This document shows positions 48,690-61,448 of a stretch of DNA of 64,000 bases, in pieces. The stretch is from Lophius americanus (taxonomy: Eukaryota; Chordata; Actinopteri; Lophiiformes; Lophiidae): contig JBBDHG010000008.1 in NCBI GenBank assembly GCA_037951165.1, positions 5,995,501 through 6,059,500 of the forward strand. Reading direction: 5' to 3'. Under the pieces are notes generated by a model, which made no database searches, was not told the origin of the DNA, and was given only the letters and a program-made list of their open reading frames with translations. Both the position numbers and the translations under genes were made by a program. Positions within the stretch are counted from its first letter, which is position 1. Every line of letters begins with the position of its first letter.

Positions 48690-48890
48690 GCTTCAGGAAG
48701 GGCATCGCATATTAAACCTACACCAAATCATTATGAGGAACATGAAACTGATTCCAAACGGAGCTCAGATTAACAAACACTGTCAATGCTACTGTTAGCC
48801 AGCAGGGCATCAGCCTACGGATGTAAACAGATGGTCCGCTGAGCCAATCCCAAAAGGGAGCAGCTGAAAAACGAAGAAGAAGAAAAGGAT
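48690..48890 (+). mobile_element. RTE-like retroposon 3' tail
   Basis: TTCAGGAAGGGCATCGCAT, then GTCCGCTGAGCCAATCCC and AAAGGGAGCAGCTGAAAAAC followed by GAAGAAGAAGAAAAGG is the 3' end of a LINE family with a GAAGAAG tail that is very frequent in fish. It is 5' truncated. Confidence 0.65.
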
Positions 48891-49769
48891 TCATGGATTT
48901 ACCTCCCTTTAGTTTCGCTTTCTTATGCTCTGCTCCTCTCTGACCGTACATATGTCTTATTATCTTTTATCCCTCGTCCCTGTTTCCTTTGTCCGGTTGT
49001 TCTGGATCTCTCCTTAGGATTCTTTCTGCTCCAGTCTAGTTTTTCTTCCATTCCTTCTTGGCATCGATGATCTCACAAAAGATAGATATTGGTTTATTTG
49101 TACACATTACCCGAACTGTTGGACTGAACTGTTTCCTGTTTATTCCCAGCAACTTGTGTTTATGTATCGAGCCAGCCTCTGTTGATACCCCGAGTATGTC
49201 TAGACAAATTATCTTCGTTTTACTTCTCATCTGCATTTTGAATCTTCATTTGGGTCTTGAACTTTGACCTGAAATTTAACATTGTCTGTTTGGTTGTTCT
49301 TCAGCAGAATCGTGGTGGGACGATGGGACTTGGACCACTACATAACACAATACAATATTATGCAGTCCATTTTATTCAATTTTTCAGACTAATTTCAGAA
49401 TCTCTTGTATACCAACCCCCTAAACATGCATGATTTCTTTCATCCTGATCCATGCATTATTCCGTGTATTATTAGTCTGCTTCCTTGTCTTGAGATAAAC
49501 TCAAATATGGTCAGTATTAAATAATCTCTCTCTCTCCCTTCTATGCAGTGAATGAATGTGTCCTCCTCACAGGAGGGGCGTCACCCTCTGAACTGTCACC
49601 AAGCATTAGATCAGTTACATAACTAACCCTAAAAAGAAAGCGAATGACCAGTGGAGCTAATGCGCCGACAAAAAGAGAGCAGTGACGTCGGTGACCCGAA
49701 CCATAGCTGCACAGGGAAGGATGAGGAATGCTGCATGGAAGAGCTTGGCCAACCATTGGCTGCTGAGGG

Positions 49770-49782
49770 AGGTCAGAGGTCA
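49770..49782 (+). promoter_or_regulatory. Perfect DR1 nuclear-receptor element
   Basis: AGGTCA G AGGTCA is the consensus direct repeat with one-base spacing bound by RXR heterodimers, HNF4 and COUP-TF. No promoter is recognised nearby, so a function is not shown. Confidence 0.3.
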
Positions 49783-50526
49783 AACATGGGTGATCTAAAT
49801 CTGGGAGAACGAATCCATTCCTATCAATGTTTTGTGAAAAATTACAGATCTATTCATTTTAATAATTGACTCAAAGCTACTCTGATTAATATTTTTTCAT
49901 AAACCAACTGACGAGGCGTGATAGAAAGAACCCTACCTCAGTTCTTCAACCTTATAAGCTTGATTAAAAACCTGTATTTGCATAACTTAGTGTGTATTTC
50001 AAACACAACAGAGGGAGCTCTGCTGGAGTTGCAGCAGCGAGTTCCTCAGATGAGATGCATACTAATCCATTTAGTCTAGAGGTTACAATGAAGTCTCCAT
50101 CTCAAAAATGATGAAAATAACATCCTTTCAAATCAGTTGAGATCCCCTGCATTAAGCTGTTTGAGTTGTATGAGGTCATTTTATGTTTTCTAAAACTAAT
50201 TCCCATCTTCTGTAGTTGTTAAAGGAGAATGCTTGCCAAACTGAAGAACACTCTTACATAAAAACAGTTATAAAGTGCACTTCTAGTGGAAAGAACCTGG
50301 ACACAGTCACTGTCCTTTTAGTGGACAAAACCCAAAGAAGTGTCCTCTGGGGTTCCTTCAGAAAGTCCAAATCCACCACCGCCCATATTAACAATGATGT
50401 GCTTGGAATGTCTCAGCAGTCATTTAGGATGTCCTTTTGAGCTAAACAACATTGAACCCACTGAATCTATCGCACTGAATCAAAAGAATATAAGTCAGAC
50501 TGATGGGTAAAAACCTGGGATTTTAT

Positions 50527-52209
50527 TTTGTTTTATTGTATTTAATCTTTATTTAACCAGGAAAACCAAATTGAGATTAAAAATCTCTTTTCCAAGATTT
50601 TCCTGGCCGGGACAGGAAGCAGCACAGTTAAAGTTTCAGACAGACAGACAATTAAAACATGACTTAATAAATTAAGCAAATTTTCAATCAGAATTTGATT
50701 ACAGTTATAAAAAAAAACATTAATCAGACAGAACATCTAAAAACAGATGTGTCTGCCTCCAAGTCATCCAACATTCTCCATTCATCCAAAGAGATCAAGA
50801 CTTGAAGTTTCAAGTCTTTTTGGAAATCAATCCAGGCAATGGGAGCAACAAACCTTTATGCCTTTTTTCCCAGTTCAGTTTTGACCCTTGGGACTGACCG
50901 AGAATAGCCTTGTAAACCAGAGAACGCCAGTGTTTCATTCTACGAGCAGCCAAAGAAGACCGCACAACTCGTCATACAAGAAACAGTGATGGGTGAGAGA
51001 TCTAAAGTTGGTGATGAACCTCAGAGCCCCATGATAGACAGTATCCAGAGAATGTAAGGTCTGAGACGAGGAATGCATGTACAAAACATCACCATCACCA
51101 TAGTCCAAGACCAACATCAAAGTAGCAGCAACCAGTCTCTCTTCGGATTCAAAAGAAAGGCAAGACTTAATCCTGAAATAGAAATCCAGTTTCAGTTTCA
51201 GCCCTTTTACCAGCTGATGAATATGGGGAATAAACGAGAGAGATTCATCAATCAAAATACCAAGATACCTGTACCATGATCCAGACTCAATCCGTGAACC
51301 TGTGAGGTGACAATTTAGCTTTAGCATTTGAGAACAGCATGACTTTAGTTTTGTCTGTGTTTATCACACGTTTTAAACCATAAAAGTTCTGTTGGACAAT
51401 ATTAAAAGCCAGTTGTAATTGGGGGAGTGCCTGGTTTGGAGTGGGGGCCGTGCAGTACAACACAGTGTCATCAGCATAAAAATGAAACATAGCATTAGAC
51501 ACATTTTGGTCAATATTAATAGTGTAAATAATAAAAAGCAAACCATTTCAGGAGAGAGACCTACTCTAGCTAGGCTGCCCATTAGCAGTGTTTGGTCCAC
51601 TGTGTCAAACACCTTGGAGAGTTCAGTAAAAAGGAGCTGCACAGTGTTACAGTGCATTAAAAACTTAAGAACTTTTAAGAGCTGCTGCTGTTGTTCTATG
51701 TATTTTTCTAACACCCGATCGAAAATCAGATAAAACCTTATTACTGTTAAAAAACTCTTTTAGCTGATCACTAACAAAGGATTCAAGGATTTTGGTCAGG
51801 ACACACAGTTTGGAGATAGGCCTATAGTTATTTAAAAGAGTGGGGCCATCCTCTTTTAAAAAGGGAAGGACATAGGATGACTTCCATACAAGAGGGATGA
51901 CGTTTGTGACCAAAGGTTAAAAATGTGCGTTAGGGGCTGGGCGATAAAATCTGCTGCTAGTTTTGAAAAGAAGGGCTCCAGTTTGTCAGGGCATGCAGCA
52001 TTTGTGTTGTCCAGAGCTATAGGACTTTGTTTACCTCAGGGGTTAAAATGGGATTCAAATTAAAAGAGGGACTTGATGGATCCTGACCGGCAGACCAAAC
52101 TCAAGGGGCGGAGTGATTGTTAGGATAAAAGGACTCAAATATAAAACCAGAAGCTATAAAATGTTTGTTAAAACTATCAAGCATTTTAGACTTGTCAATA
52201 TTTTTCTGG
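50527..52209 (-). mobile_element. LINE copy A (decayed)
   Basis: The minus strand carries blocks of one ORF2 protein in order: TLLNNYRPISKLCVLTKILE (about 51840), LLFTELSKVFDTVDQTLLMG, the catalytic motif FYADDTVLY (about 51480), RYLGILIDESLSFIPHIHQL and LHSLDTVYHGALRFITN. The 3' end is at the low-coordinate side, where AATAAAG-like text ends the element. Compared with copy B, about 95 bp near 50900 and about 80 bp near 51540 are missing. Many frameshifts; no endonuclease domain is seen. Confidence 0.9.
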
Positions 52210-52409
52210 GAAATTTGACGAGTGTGTCTCGTGGAACAGGCTGGATCACACAGTGGTCAGCCATGTCACAGTCCAAACTCACAGCAGATGATGAAGATGT
52301 AATGTATGCACAGAAGATCCACAGAATATGTTTCTGTATACAGAATATTGGTATGAATATGAATTATGTTGAAGTAAGGCGCCTGTGCAGTCCAGACCAG
52401 TCCGGTTAT

Positions 52410-52650
52410 ACATGATAGTGCTCACTGTATTGTATTGTTTTGTGTATTGAAGTGCAGGATTGATGTAAAATTGTCCAAAATGAATAGCATTTAGTGGAGC
52501 TAGTTATGAATAACAGTTCAGAGTTGTGTAGTTCGATGGCTGCAGGGAGAAAGGTCCCGTGGAAGCGTCCTTCCTTCAGCTGGAAAGGAGAACTCATCGA
52601 ACCCTTCTGACTTTGTTAAGCTGGTTTACGCTGTATGACTTTAGAGTCGT
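52410..52650 (-). mobile_element. LINE-derived 3' remnant
   Basis: The + strand text ACAGTTCAGAGTTGTGTAG, GATGGCTGCAGGGAGAAAGG and TCCCGTGGAAGCGTCCTTCC resembles the inverse of the 3' region of a fish LINE (similar wording at 40860-40900). No frame is kept. Confidence 0.4.
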
Positions 52651-53890
52651 AGTCATTTCCATTCAACTCAGACTGTACGAATCAAACCTTTGGGGAAGGG
52701 GAATTTAACCATTAGTCCTTCATCAGGATATGGAGTAGTTTGAGTGTGGAGGATTCAGCATGAGAGTCAACTCGGCACATCTAGGTCCAGGGTCAAAGTT
52801 TTCTGTTGGAGAATGGGGGGATGTTCTACCCGGGTTTGGGGTGAGTTGCTGCAATAAGCACAGATCAAGCAACTTAAGGGATTTTTCACAAGTGATGGGA
52901 AACTGGAGTGTGAGACTGACAGGTAAATTTGTGCGGCCAATGTCTTATAGGACCATCATAGTGAAAAGGAGCTGACCTTCTCCCACAGTCATGAGCTCTA
53001 GGAAGAGACAGGAGAAGATCAGGCAGACAGGCCGCAGAAGCTTCTGGCTGGGCTCAGCCTTAGCGGACGGGTCTATTCCCCAAACTAACATGATTGGTTT
53101 GCTACAGGGAAAGCAGCAATAGTAGCATTTTCCGCATTAGAATCAAGTATATGAATAACTTGTTGTCGTGTTTCCCTCTCAGACAGGATAGTTGAAAATA
53201 ATTGACCAACAACAGCCGTGGAATAAGCTGATAGGAGATTTGATGAGTCAATCAACATCAGCCTCGTGAGCCTGTATCTGGGGCTGTAAAATGCCAACTC
53301 ATGAGAGAAAGTCACCGCTGGAAAAAGCCACACACCATCGGCATCATTAGAAGTTTGTTTGCATAATACTCAAACTGAACATTACAGTGGGAGAGTAATA
53401 AAGCACATGGGTAAATGGATTAGTTATTTTTTTACTTGAAGCGTCTCAGGAGGTGAAATAATCAGAACCCACTGATTAATATTGTTTAACACACGGTAAC
53501 CCTTCTATGTTTACTGTTCTTATGTTTATCTGGACCGCTGACTTTATATCACAGTTTATGACTTTGCTTGTCTTCGCTCCAAAGGCCAGAGTTGATTATC
53601 TGCTAACCTGCCACAACCTGAAAAACACCGGCTCCGTAATTCAAGCATTACATTATTTATGTAGTGATCTTCAGCCATGTGTGTCATAGTTTAATAATGA
53701 TATATGCGTAAGAGCTGTTCTGCTGCTGGGCTTTATTAATAATCCACGCACACACGCGTACACTCACATGTCTGCACACTCCAGCAGAACCGCTGTGGTC
53801 TGTTATTAATCCGAAATATACATGTCTATCACAGTATGTTGTATGTATAATATATGTCTGTATGCAGTAGATGGGGCATCTACATGCCCC

Positions 53891-54534
53891 TGTTGTGTTC
53901 AAATCTTCGAGGCTGAACTGTCCAGTCCAGGCCCAAAGATCCAGTGCCTTACGGAAACCAGATCCTTAGTGAGAGGCCGACTAGAAGGATGACGTCACTA
54001 CAAACTCTTTATAAATCAAACAGGTTTATTTCAACTTACAATGAAATCATCCCTGTGTCCCAAGTAGTGTCCAACCGGACTGATCTATGGATTAGGTGAG
54101 CAGCCTGACGATTTTCTACCAAGTGACCACGAGCCCCGTTTTCCAAACAGTTTTATTCTCCATCTTCAGCGGCCCCCCTTCTTGATCCTCAGCAGGCATG
54201 TCCCTGCCTGGGCACATCTGCTTCACTCCCTCGGATAGCAGCCAGACGTTTGCCCTTGGATCCCAGCTCCCTTCATGCAGTAACAACTCCATATTTTGGC
54301 CATTTTATCCTGTCATCTGCAGGACGTTCTGCTCCAAGGTGCAGTTTTGCTCCAGGGGCGGGATTGTGTTATGACCTCCTTTCATTTGGTTCATTACCTT
54401 GCGTGACCTATCTGACTCCATCTTATATCGACTGCTAAGCTAGCCGGCTATCTGACTCCATTTTATACCTACTGCTAAGCTAACAGGATATGCTATGCTA
54501 TTCAGAATTCTACCTAAAACTACTTTAATCTACA
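53891..54534 (-). mobile_element. Solo LTR of an endogenous retrovirus
   Basis: The 644-bp segment has inverted ends (TGT...ACA) and is flanked on both sides by CCCC, a 4-bp target-site duplication as made by gammaretrovirus-type integrases. On the minus strand AATAAA (about 54026-54031) suits a poly(A) signal in R. Near the U3 end an imperfect 44-bp direct repeat (CTATCTGACTCCAT at 54408 and 54450) resembles an enhancer duplication. No internal region, gag, pol or env is present, so this is a recombined solo LTR. The family is unknown. Confidence 0.72.
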
Positions 54535-57500
54535 CCCCCCATGAGTCAGGCAGTTTAACACATGCCAAATCAAAGAGAAAGTCCAAATAATTTAGTATTT
54601 GTGATAACTACATAATTAAACAATGAATTTGTATTTAATTTGCAGCTGCCTTTGCATGTGCTTAGTGCCCATATATGAAAATAAAAAAATATTCAATATA
54701 GTGGATCTTTTCACCCATAATATTCGGAGAAAATGCGCAACTAGGAAATAAATTTACTCAGGCAAAGTTTTTCTACCAGCCAGATTCTCTTTCTCTGATG
54801 AAGACACATTATGTACTCGTGAGCTTAAACGGTGTGAAGTATGACAACCATACCGTCTCACTGGTTGCAATGGTGAATCACAGTATCTGTTGATACTGCC
54901 ATTGATGATGGCTCATGCATAGTTTTAACTCAGACTTATCCAGTGGTGTAGTTAAGTTTATTGTAGGGGGCGTACTCTTATTTCTCCCCTCCCCAGCCTT
55001 GTCCACAGCCAGGAGTAGCAACCCCCCATAAGCACACAGTATGCACCCACACATAACTGATACCATTCTGTAACACTGTTTATGTGTTATACTTTGACAT
55101 ACCACATGTTACACCAATATTATAAACTTCACAGTGTTGATATAAGAAGTGTTCTTTATCTTCACAAGCACAATTACAAACTTTAAATCAGTTAGTTCAC
55201 TTATCTTCCAAAACCATTACCTATTAACATTATCATATACTATGTCCTTTTTTGTATCTATATTGTCAATAAGTTCATGTTAAACAAGGCAAAATTTACT
55301 CAAAAGAATTTAATGAACTGTTTACAATCTTCCTCCTTGGCTAACAATTCCAGGTTTTCGTTAGCTTCAAATTATGTGACAACCACGGATGACTAACATG
55401 TCAAATAGTTATATAAAAAATACTGCAACTTAAATGAATCTATATCAAATGGTTAAAAGTGGATCAAACATTGCTGCATGCAGTTGATCCCTGTACTGGG
55501 CACACACACAGAGACACACACACATAAACCCACGTAGACAAACAAACGCACACACACATTAACATACACACATACATTCTCACACTCACACACGCACAGC
55601 AGGAATAGTATCTCTTCCGTTCTCTTGTATTCTTTATCAACCAAAGTAGTAATTATTGACGTTATTTAGTTGTAGACACGAATGCACCAAACAATCCCCT
55701 GCTGTTACACTTACATTAGAATAACCTAATACGAGACTTTGACTGAGCAGTTAGGACAGATAGCATCAGGGTCACTATTGACATTATGGTACCATCTTCC
55801 TTATCACAGTTATCAAATTATGCACATGTATGTCTAAATATTTGTTTGTATGCATTCATATCAATTTTTTTTTAAGTTAACTTTCCCTCAATTGTGTGTC
55901 TGATTGCGGATAATTAACAAATAAACTATGTTGAACTTGCTTTAAGGAACTGAATCAAGTGAAAATAAGTCAGAATGAGTTGAAGTCAGGGAAAAAGATT
56001 GGGTTAGTGGACAGGCTAGGTTATGGGCACAGAGCTCATTGCAGAGTGGACAGTACCTGCTCTTTGTCTCTCATCATCTTCATCACCTTCTCTCTTTCTT
56101 TTACTCTCTTTCTCCTCATGCCCTCTTGTCACATTTTCTCTGGTTGTATCAATATTTTCATTTCTGTCTGTGTCACAGCAGTAGGTAAAGTCAACCTGTA
56201 AGCTAACAAGCTATAGTTCGTTCATTCAAGTCAACCAGCGGGCATCGTGAACAATGAGTGTCACATAGCAGGAAGCTCAGCGGGAGATTTTTATCGGAAG
56301 TTATCTTGGGAACGCTGCCATTTAAGATGATCAAGATCATCGAGATGATTCACTCCACCCACATGCACACACAGTCACAAGCATCCACCACGGTACTCAA
56401 ATATCGAAGTAATGTTCTTGACGCCCCAAGCTGGGCATCAAGATGTTTTGCTGCGCAGAAGCAGAGCCAGCAAACATGATTTATATTTACAATCTTAAAC
56501 CTTCAAGCCATTAAATCATTAACTTACAGACAAAATGAAAATGAAAGTAAGAAAACTTCAACACCTTTCCTTCAATATTACTGAGCTATAGAGAGCCATT
56601 AAATATCTAAAAACGACCCTGGATATATTTCACTCGTCTGTACTTTAAATGTCCCTGAACAAAAAAAACAACTCAGATACCCCCAACATCATCTCTATAC
56701 CTGCACTGTCATAATACCAGGTAAGGATATCCTTGATCTCCTTCAGTTCCGAGAATCCAAGTGGTCCATTTTTATCTCTTAAATAGTCTTGCTAAAACTG
56801 CACTTTAAATATTTATTACGGGATGTAGGACTAGTCACCAATGGATATCTATTTTACATAAACCACCCACGATGCATTGTGCTCATAGATGTCTGTCTGT
56901 TAGCAGAAAAAACTAAATGATGAAGGTGGTCTGTTGTTCGGTGAGTGGGCGAGTGGATAGGAATAAAGCAGGACAAACCTAAGGTTCGGATTCAGGAGTT
57001 TTTTCCCCCCACTGTTCCAATATTGTAAGTTTTTCTGTTGTTGTAATGATTTGTGTTTTCATGAAACGGGTTGAATGGGTGGGCCACAGAAGGAGACATT
57101 GAATTATGTACAAAATCTGTTAATTTTTTTTAATCATCCAAGCCAAAACTGAGACAATGAACAGCAAAATCGTTTAAAAGTTTTGTTTATTGGTACCTTA
57201 GAAGTGATGGTGGTGATGAAGGCAGAGATGAAGCTGAGCTGGGATGCTGTGGTAGAGGCGGGTTTGAGTGTGAATGCAGAGCAGGTCTGAGCAGTGAGAA
57301 GAGAATGGCTGGAGCAGCGTGCCCTCCCAGATATCCATGAGATCATGAATGTAGATTTCTGTCTTTAGCATTGTTAGAATACTGAGTGAAGCCGTCTTGA
57401 TGATGCATGTCTCAATTTTACATCAAAGTACCAGTAGATAAGCGCCACATAAGATCCACAGCATAAATCCAAAACTATTCAAACATCTCCCATGTAGCGG

Positions 57501-57765
57501 GGAAATGTTTGTTGATGTTTTGGGAATTCTACTCATTTATCAATTTATTTATTCACAATAACTAAGATTTGCAATTGACACTGTAATAAAATGTTTGATC
57601 ATAATTTTCATAAATAATGTTTTTCTGTCTCAACCCTTCAATATTCTGCTCAACTGTTTGGTTGAGGTCATTTTGAGTCCCCATGTCTTATGAACCTGAC
57701 CGGAATAATTAAAATGCGTTGCGGTGCCTGAGGATTACGTCACTACGCTGGGTATGCGCTGACAC
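54535..57765. other. Gene-free region
   Basis: No exon is recognised. CA-rich low-complexity sequence occurs around 55500-55600. The 63-codon frame there is a repeat product. Confidence 0.45.
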
Positions 57766-57945
57766 AACTCAGTCGGAAAGGTTTTCCGGACTGCCTATCG
57801 GAAAGGCTTTCCGAAAGGACTTAGACTAACTCCTGGTAAAGGAATGAAATCTATTTCGGGAGGGGACTTTTCTTACGGAAAGGGGTGTTTACGTGCAGCA
57901 TTTTCCTTCCGTGAGAAAAGTCCTTTCCGAATCTATTCGGAATTA
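57766..57945. mobile_element. Palindrome-rich element, possible MITE
   Basis: TCGGAAAG G CTTTCCGA (57798-57814) is a palindrome. GGACTTTTCTTACGGAA (57864-57880) pairs with 57907-57923 with one mismatch. The GGAAAG/CTTTCC words recur throughout. This fits a small foldback DNA transposon; its ends are not defined. Confidence 0.5.
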
Positions 57946-57959
57946 GGCTGTCCTTGTAA

Positions 57960-59580
57960 ACCCACCTAATGATGCCCTTAAACTTGAGTTGTAAAGATCT
58001 GAGTGTGAATTCTGATCAGAGCTGTCTCAGACTGAGACAGTAACGTGGAAAAGTGTTTCGCCCTGTTGCCTCTCATCAGGAACGTTCTGAGTTTGACATT
58101 TTGCGAGAAAAATCTGTTAAAATTATTTTCTTTAAGGAGATGTTAGGAAAATGACAAGGAAGAAATGTCATTAGGAATATTGTTTGCCAATCAGAATGGT
58201 TTTGGAAAAAACTGGATATCTGAAAAGTTGAGGCTATAGATTTTTCAGTTTTTTTGGAAGCCATCTGTGGGTGGGTCCAAGGTAAGGCTGGGCCTCGCGA
58301 GTACAAAGGCCATACTCTTTGTCTGCATGTGTGTGAGATGCAAAACAAGGTTTCTGCTGCAGCCTCCAGCGTCGGTGGTCGAGGGAGAGTGTCGCTGACG
58401 TGGAGTGGCAGTGGGAAAAGAGAATATGCATGTCCTGTGGGGAGAGTGTGTGTGTGACTCTGTTTATAGGCCCAGAGGTTGGAAAGGAGTGACTTTTTAT
58501 GAGGGCGGAAAGAAAAAGGAAATGGTACAGAGTTTAGCCACTCCGGTGGTTCGTGTTTTCTCCTGTAAAAGATTACAAGAAGAATGAGTCCAAACATGAG
58601 CAGAAACTGGACTGTCTAAAGCCTCTGCTTCAAACATAAACACACATTTGTTGTCAGTGAGGAGAATTAGAATCCAGGTTATTTCTTCACTGAAAGCTTT
58701 GCAGAATTTATATTGTTTCATCCACCAAATGCTGAATATTCATGTTTCATGATCATTTGCTAATTTCAGCACTTTCCATGTTCTACTAAAATCTACTTTG
58801 GATGGTTGTTAATGAGGTTACACCATTTGTCCACCAGAAAAATATCAATAATTACTTAGCTGTGCATTTTATTTTATTTTTTTTTATGTTTCTCTGTAAT
58901 GTCGGTTCTGATTTTTGAATCATCTCGCTGTCTCTCTCTTTTGACCAGATTTTTTATCGTATCTGACAGGCTTATTTTCTGTCCGCTCACCTTCTTTGCT
59001 TCTCTTCCCCTCCTGTTTTCCTACCTCGCCCCAGGAACCACCAGAATGAGAAATAAATAAAATATGCCAGTTCGGCTTCCATGGGTTGTTTTGTGTTTAG
59101 ATGTGTGTGTCTTCAGATCTCTCCGTCCTCGCTGACACCAGGCCCACGGGTAAACACATCGAGGTTCGGACCTGAAATGAGAGTGGTGTTGGACCGGAGC
59201 ACTCCCACACAAACCGTGGTCATGTCTGACTTTTCCTGACGTCTGGCAGTACTGAAAGCTCTTGGTGATTTATAAAATACCCAATCCATTTAAAAAAAAA
59301 ATCAAGTGTGGATAATTCATATATTCCACCCTTTGATCGGACCTGGGAGGTTAAGTTAATTATTCTGAAACTGAGTGTTCCTTTTTGCCAGTAAAGGCTA
59401 TATGTTAATAAAGGTTATAATCTATTAAAAAAAATGTTTCCAGTCATAAATGTTGTAATCATTGTTGTTCTACAAGGTTTTACAATATTTGTTTGCATAG
59501 CTTTAATGTGTGTTGGGAGGGATTCTTTGAAAATCGTAATCAATAACATAATCCAGGATTGCAAAATAACAGTAATGTAA
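57960..59580. other. Unassigned region with a 173-codon minus ORF
   Basis: The stretch 58076-58597 is open on the minus strand for 173 codons with no recognisable domain. Its composition is a little richer in G and C than the surroundings. I cannot tell a conserved non-coding element or UTR from chance. Confidence 0.25.
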
Positions 59581-59585
59581 CTTTT

Positions 59586-61448
59586 TTATTTTATTTAATT
59601 TAACCTTTATTAAACTAGGAAAACCTCATTGAGATTAAAAATCTATTTTCCAAGAGTGTCCTGGCCAGGACAGGAAGCAGCACGGTTAAAGTTACAGACA
59701 GACAGACAATGAAAACATGAATTAATCAATTAAGCAAAATTTACGTCAGAATTTGATCACAATCATAAAAAAACCCATTGATCAGACAGAACATCTACAA
59801 ACAGATGTGTCTGCCTCCAAGTCATCCAACATTCTCTTAAAGCATCCAAAGAGATGGAGTCTTGAAGTTTCAAGTCTGTTTAGATATCATTCCAGACAAA
59901 GGGAGCAACAAACCTTTATGCCTTTTTTCTCACTTTAGTTCTGACCCTTTGGGCAGACAGAGAGAAAACATCCTGAGAATGAAGACGATAGATTCCCAAG
60001 CTCCTCTGACTGATGAAGTTCAGAAGGTAGGAAGGAGGAAGACCGAGAATAGCCTTGTAAACCAGAGAACGCCAGTGTTTCATTCTACGAGCAGACAAAG
60101 AAGATCGCACAACTCGTCATACAACAAACAGTGATGGGTGAGAGATCTAAAGTTGGTGATGAACCTCAGAGCCCCATGATAGACAGTATCCAGAGAATGT
60201 AAGCTCTGAGACGAGGAATGCATGTACAAAACATCACCATCACCATAGTCCAAGACCAACATCAAAGTAGCAGCAACCAGTCTCTTTGGATTCAAAAGAA
60301 AGGCAGGACTTAATCCTGAAATAGAAACCCTGTTTCAGTTTCAGCCTTTTTACCAGCTGATGAATATGAGGAGTAAACGAGAGAGATTCATCAATCAAAA
60401 TATCAAGATACCTGTAACATGATCCAGACTCAATCCGTGAACCTGTGAGGTGACAATTGGGGGCAGGTTCTGTGGCTTAGCTTTAGCATTTGAGAACAGC
60501 ATGATTTTAGTTTTGTCTGTGTTTAACACAAGTTTTGAAGCATAAAAGTTCTGTTGGACAATATTAAAAGCCAGTTGTAATTGGGCGAGTGCCTGGTTTG
60601 TGGTGAGGGCTGTGCAGTACAACACAGTGTCATCAGCATAAAAATTAAACATAGCATTAGACACGTTTTGGTCGATATTATTAGTATAAATAATAAAAAG
60701 GGTTACCCTAGGACTGACCCCTGGGGTAACCTTCTGCCTGAACACATTGCATTTTCTTTCTCTTAAGTAGTTTTCAAATCTGCAAACCATTTCAGGAGAC
60801 AGACCTGCTCTAGCTAGGCTGCCCATTAACAGTGTTTGGTCCACTGTGTCAAACACCTTGGAGAGGTCAATAAAAGGAGCTGCACAGTGTTGTTTGTTGT
60901 CAATAAAATCATTAAAACTTTAAGCGCTGCTGTTGTTGTTCTATGTCTTTGTCTAAAACCCGATTGGAAATCAGATAAAACCTTATTACAGTTAAAAAAC
61001 TCTTTTAGCTGATCACTAACAAAGGATTCAAGGATTTCGGTCAGGACACACAGTTTGGAGATAGGCCTATAGTTATTTAAAAGGGGAAGGACATAGGATG
61101 ACTTCTATACAAGAGGGATGACGTTTGTGAGCAGACAAAGATTTAAATGTGCGTCAGGGGCTGGTTGATAAAATCTGCTGCTAGTTTTAAAAAGAAGGAG
61201 ACCAGTTTGTCAGGACCTGCAGCTTTTGTGGTGTATAAAAGCTTGAGGACTTTGTTTACCTCAGTGGTTAAAATGGGTTTCAGATTGAAAGAGGGACTTG
61301 ACAGATCCTGACCGGCAGACCGAACTGAAGGGGCAGAGTGATTGTTAGGATAAAAGGACAGCTTCTGGTTAGGATAAAACCAGAAGCTATAAAGTGCTTG
61401 TTAAAGCCATCAAGCATTTTACACTCGTCAATACTTTTTTGGGAGCCA
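59586..61448 (-). mobile_element. LINE copy B (longer, decayed)
   Basis: Same family, orientation and limits as copy A. A 153-codon frame (60856-60395) runs from MFDTVDQTLLMGSLARAGLS through FYADDTVLY to VLNTDKTKIMLFSNAKAKPQ. The next blocks, RLVAATLMLVLDYGDGDVLY and HSLDTVYHGALRFITNF, follow at 60295-60080. The usual PQGSVLGP block reads SPRVTLF here. Upstream frames are broken and the endonuclease part is absent. It keeps two segments lost from copy A. Confidence 0.92.

Noticed and set aside
49541..49783. 80-codon minus ORF as a gene
   Set aside because: No match to a known family; the surrounding text reads more like a repeat or regulatory DNA and no splice signals support it.
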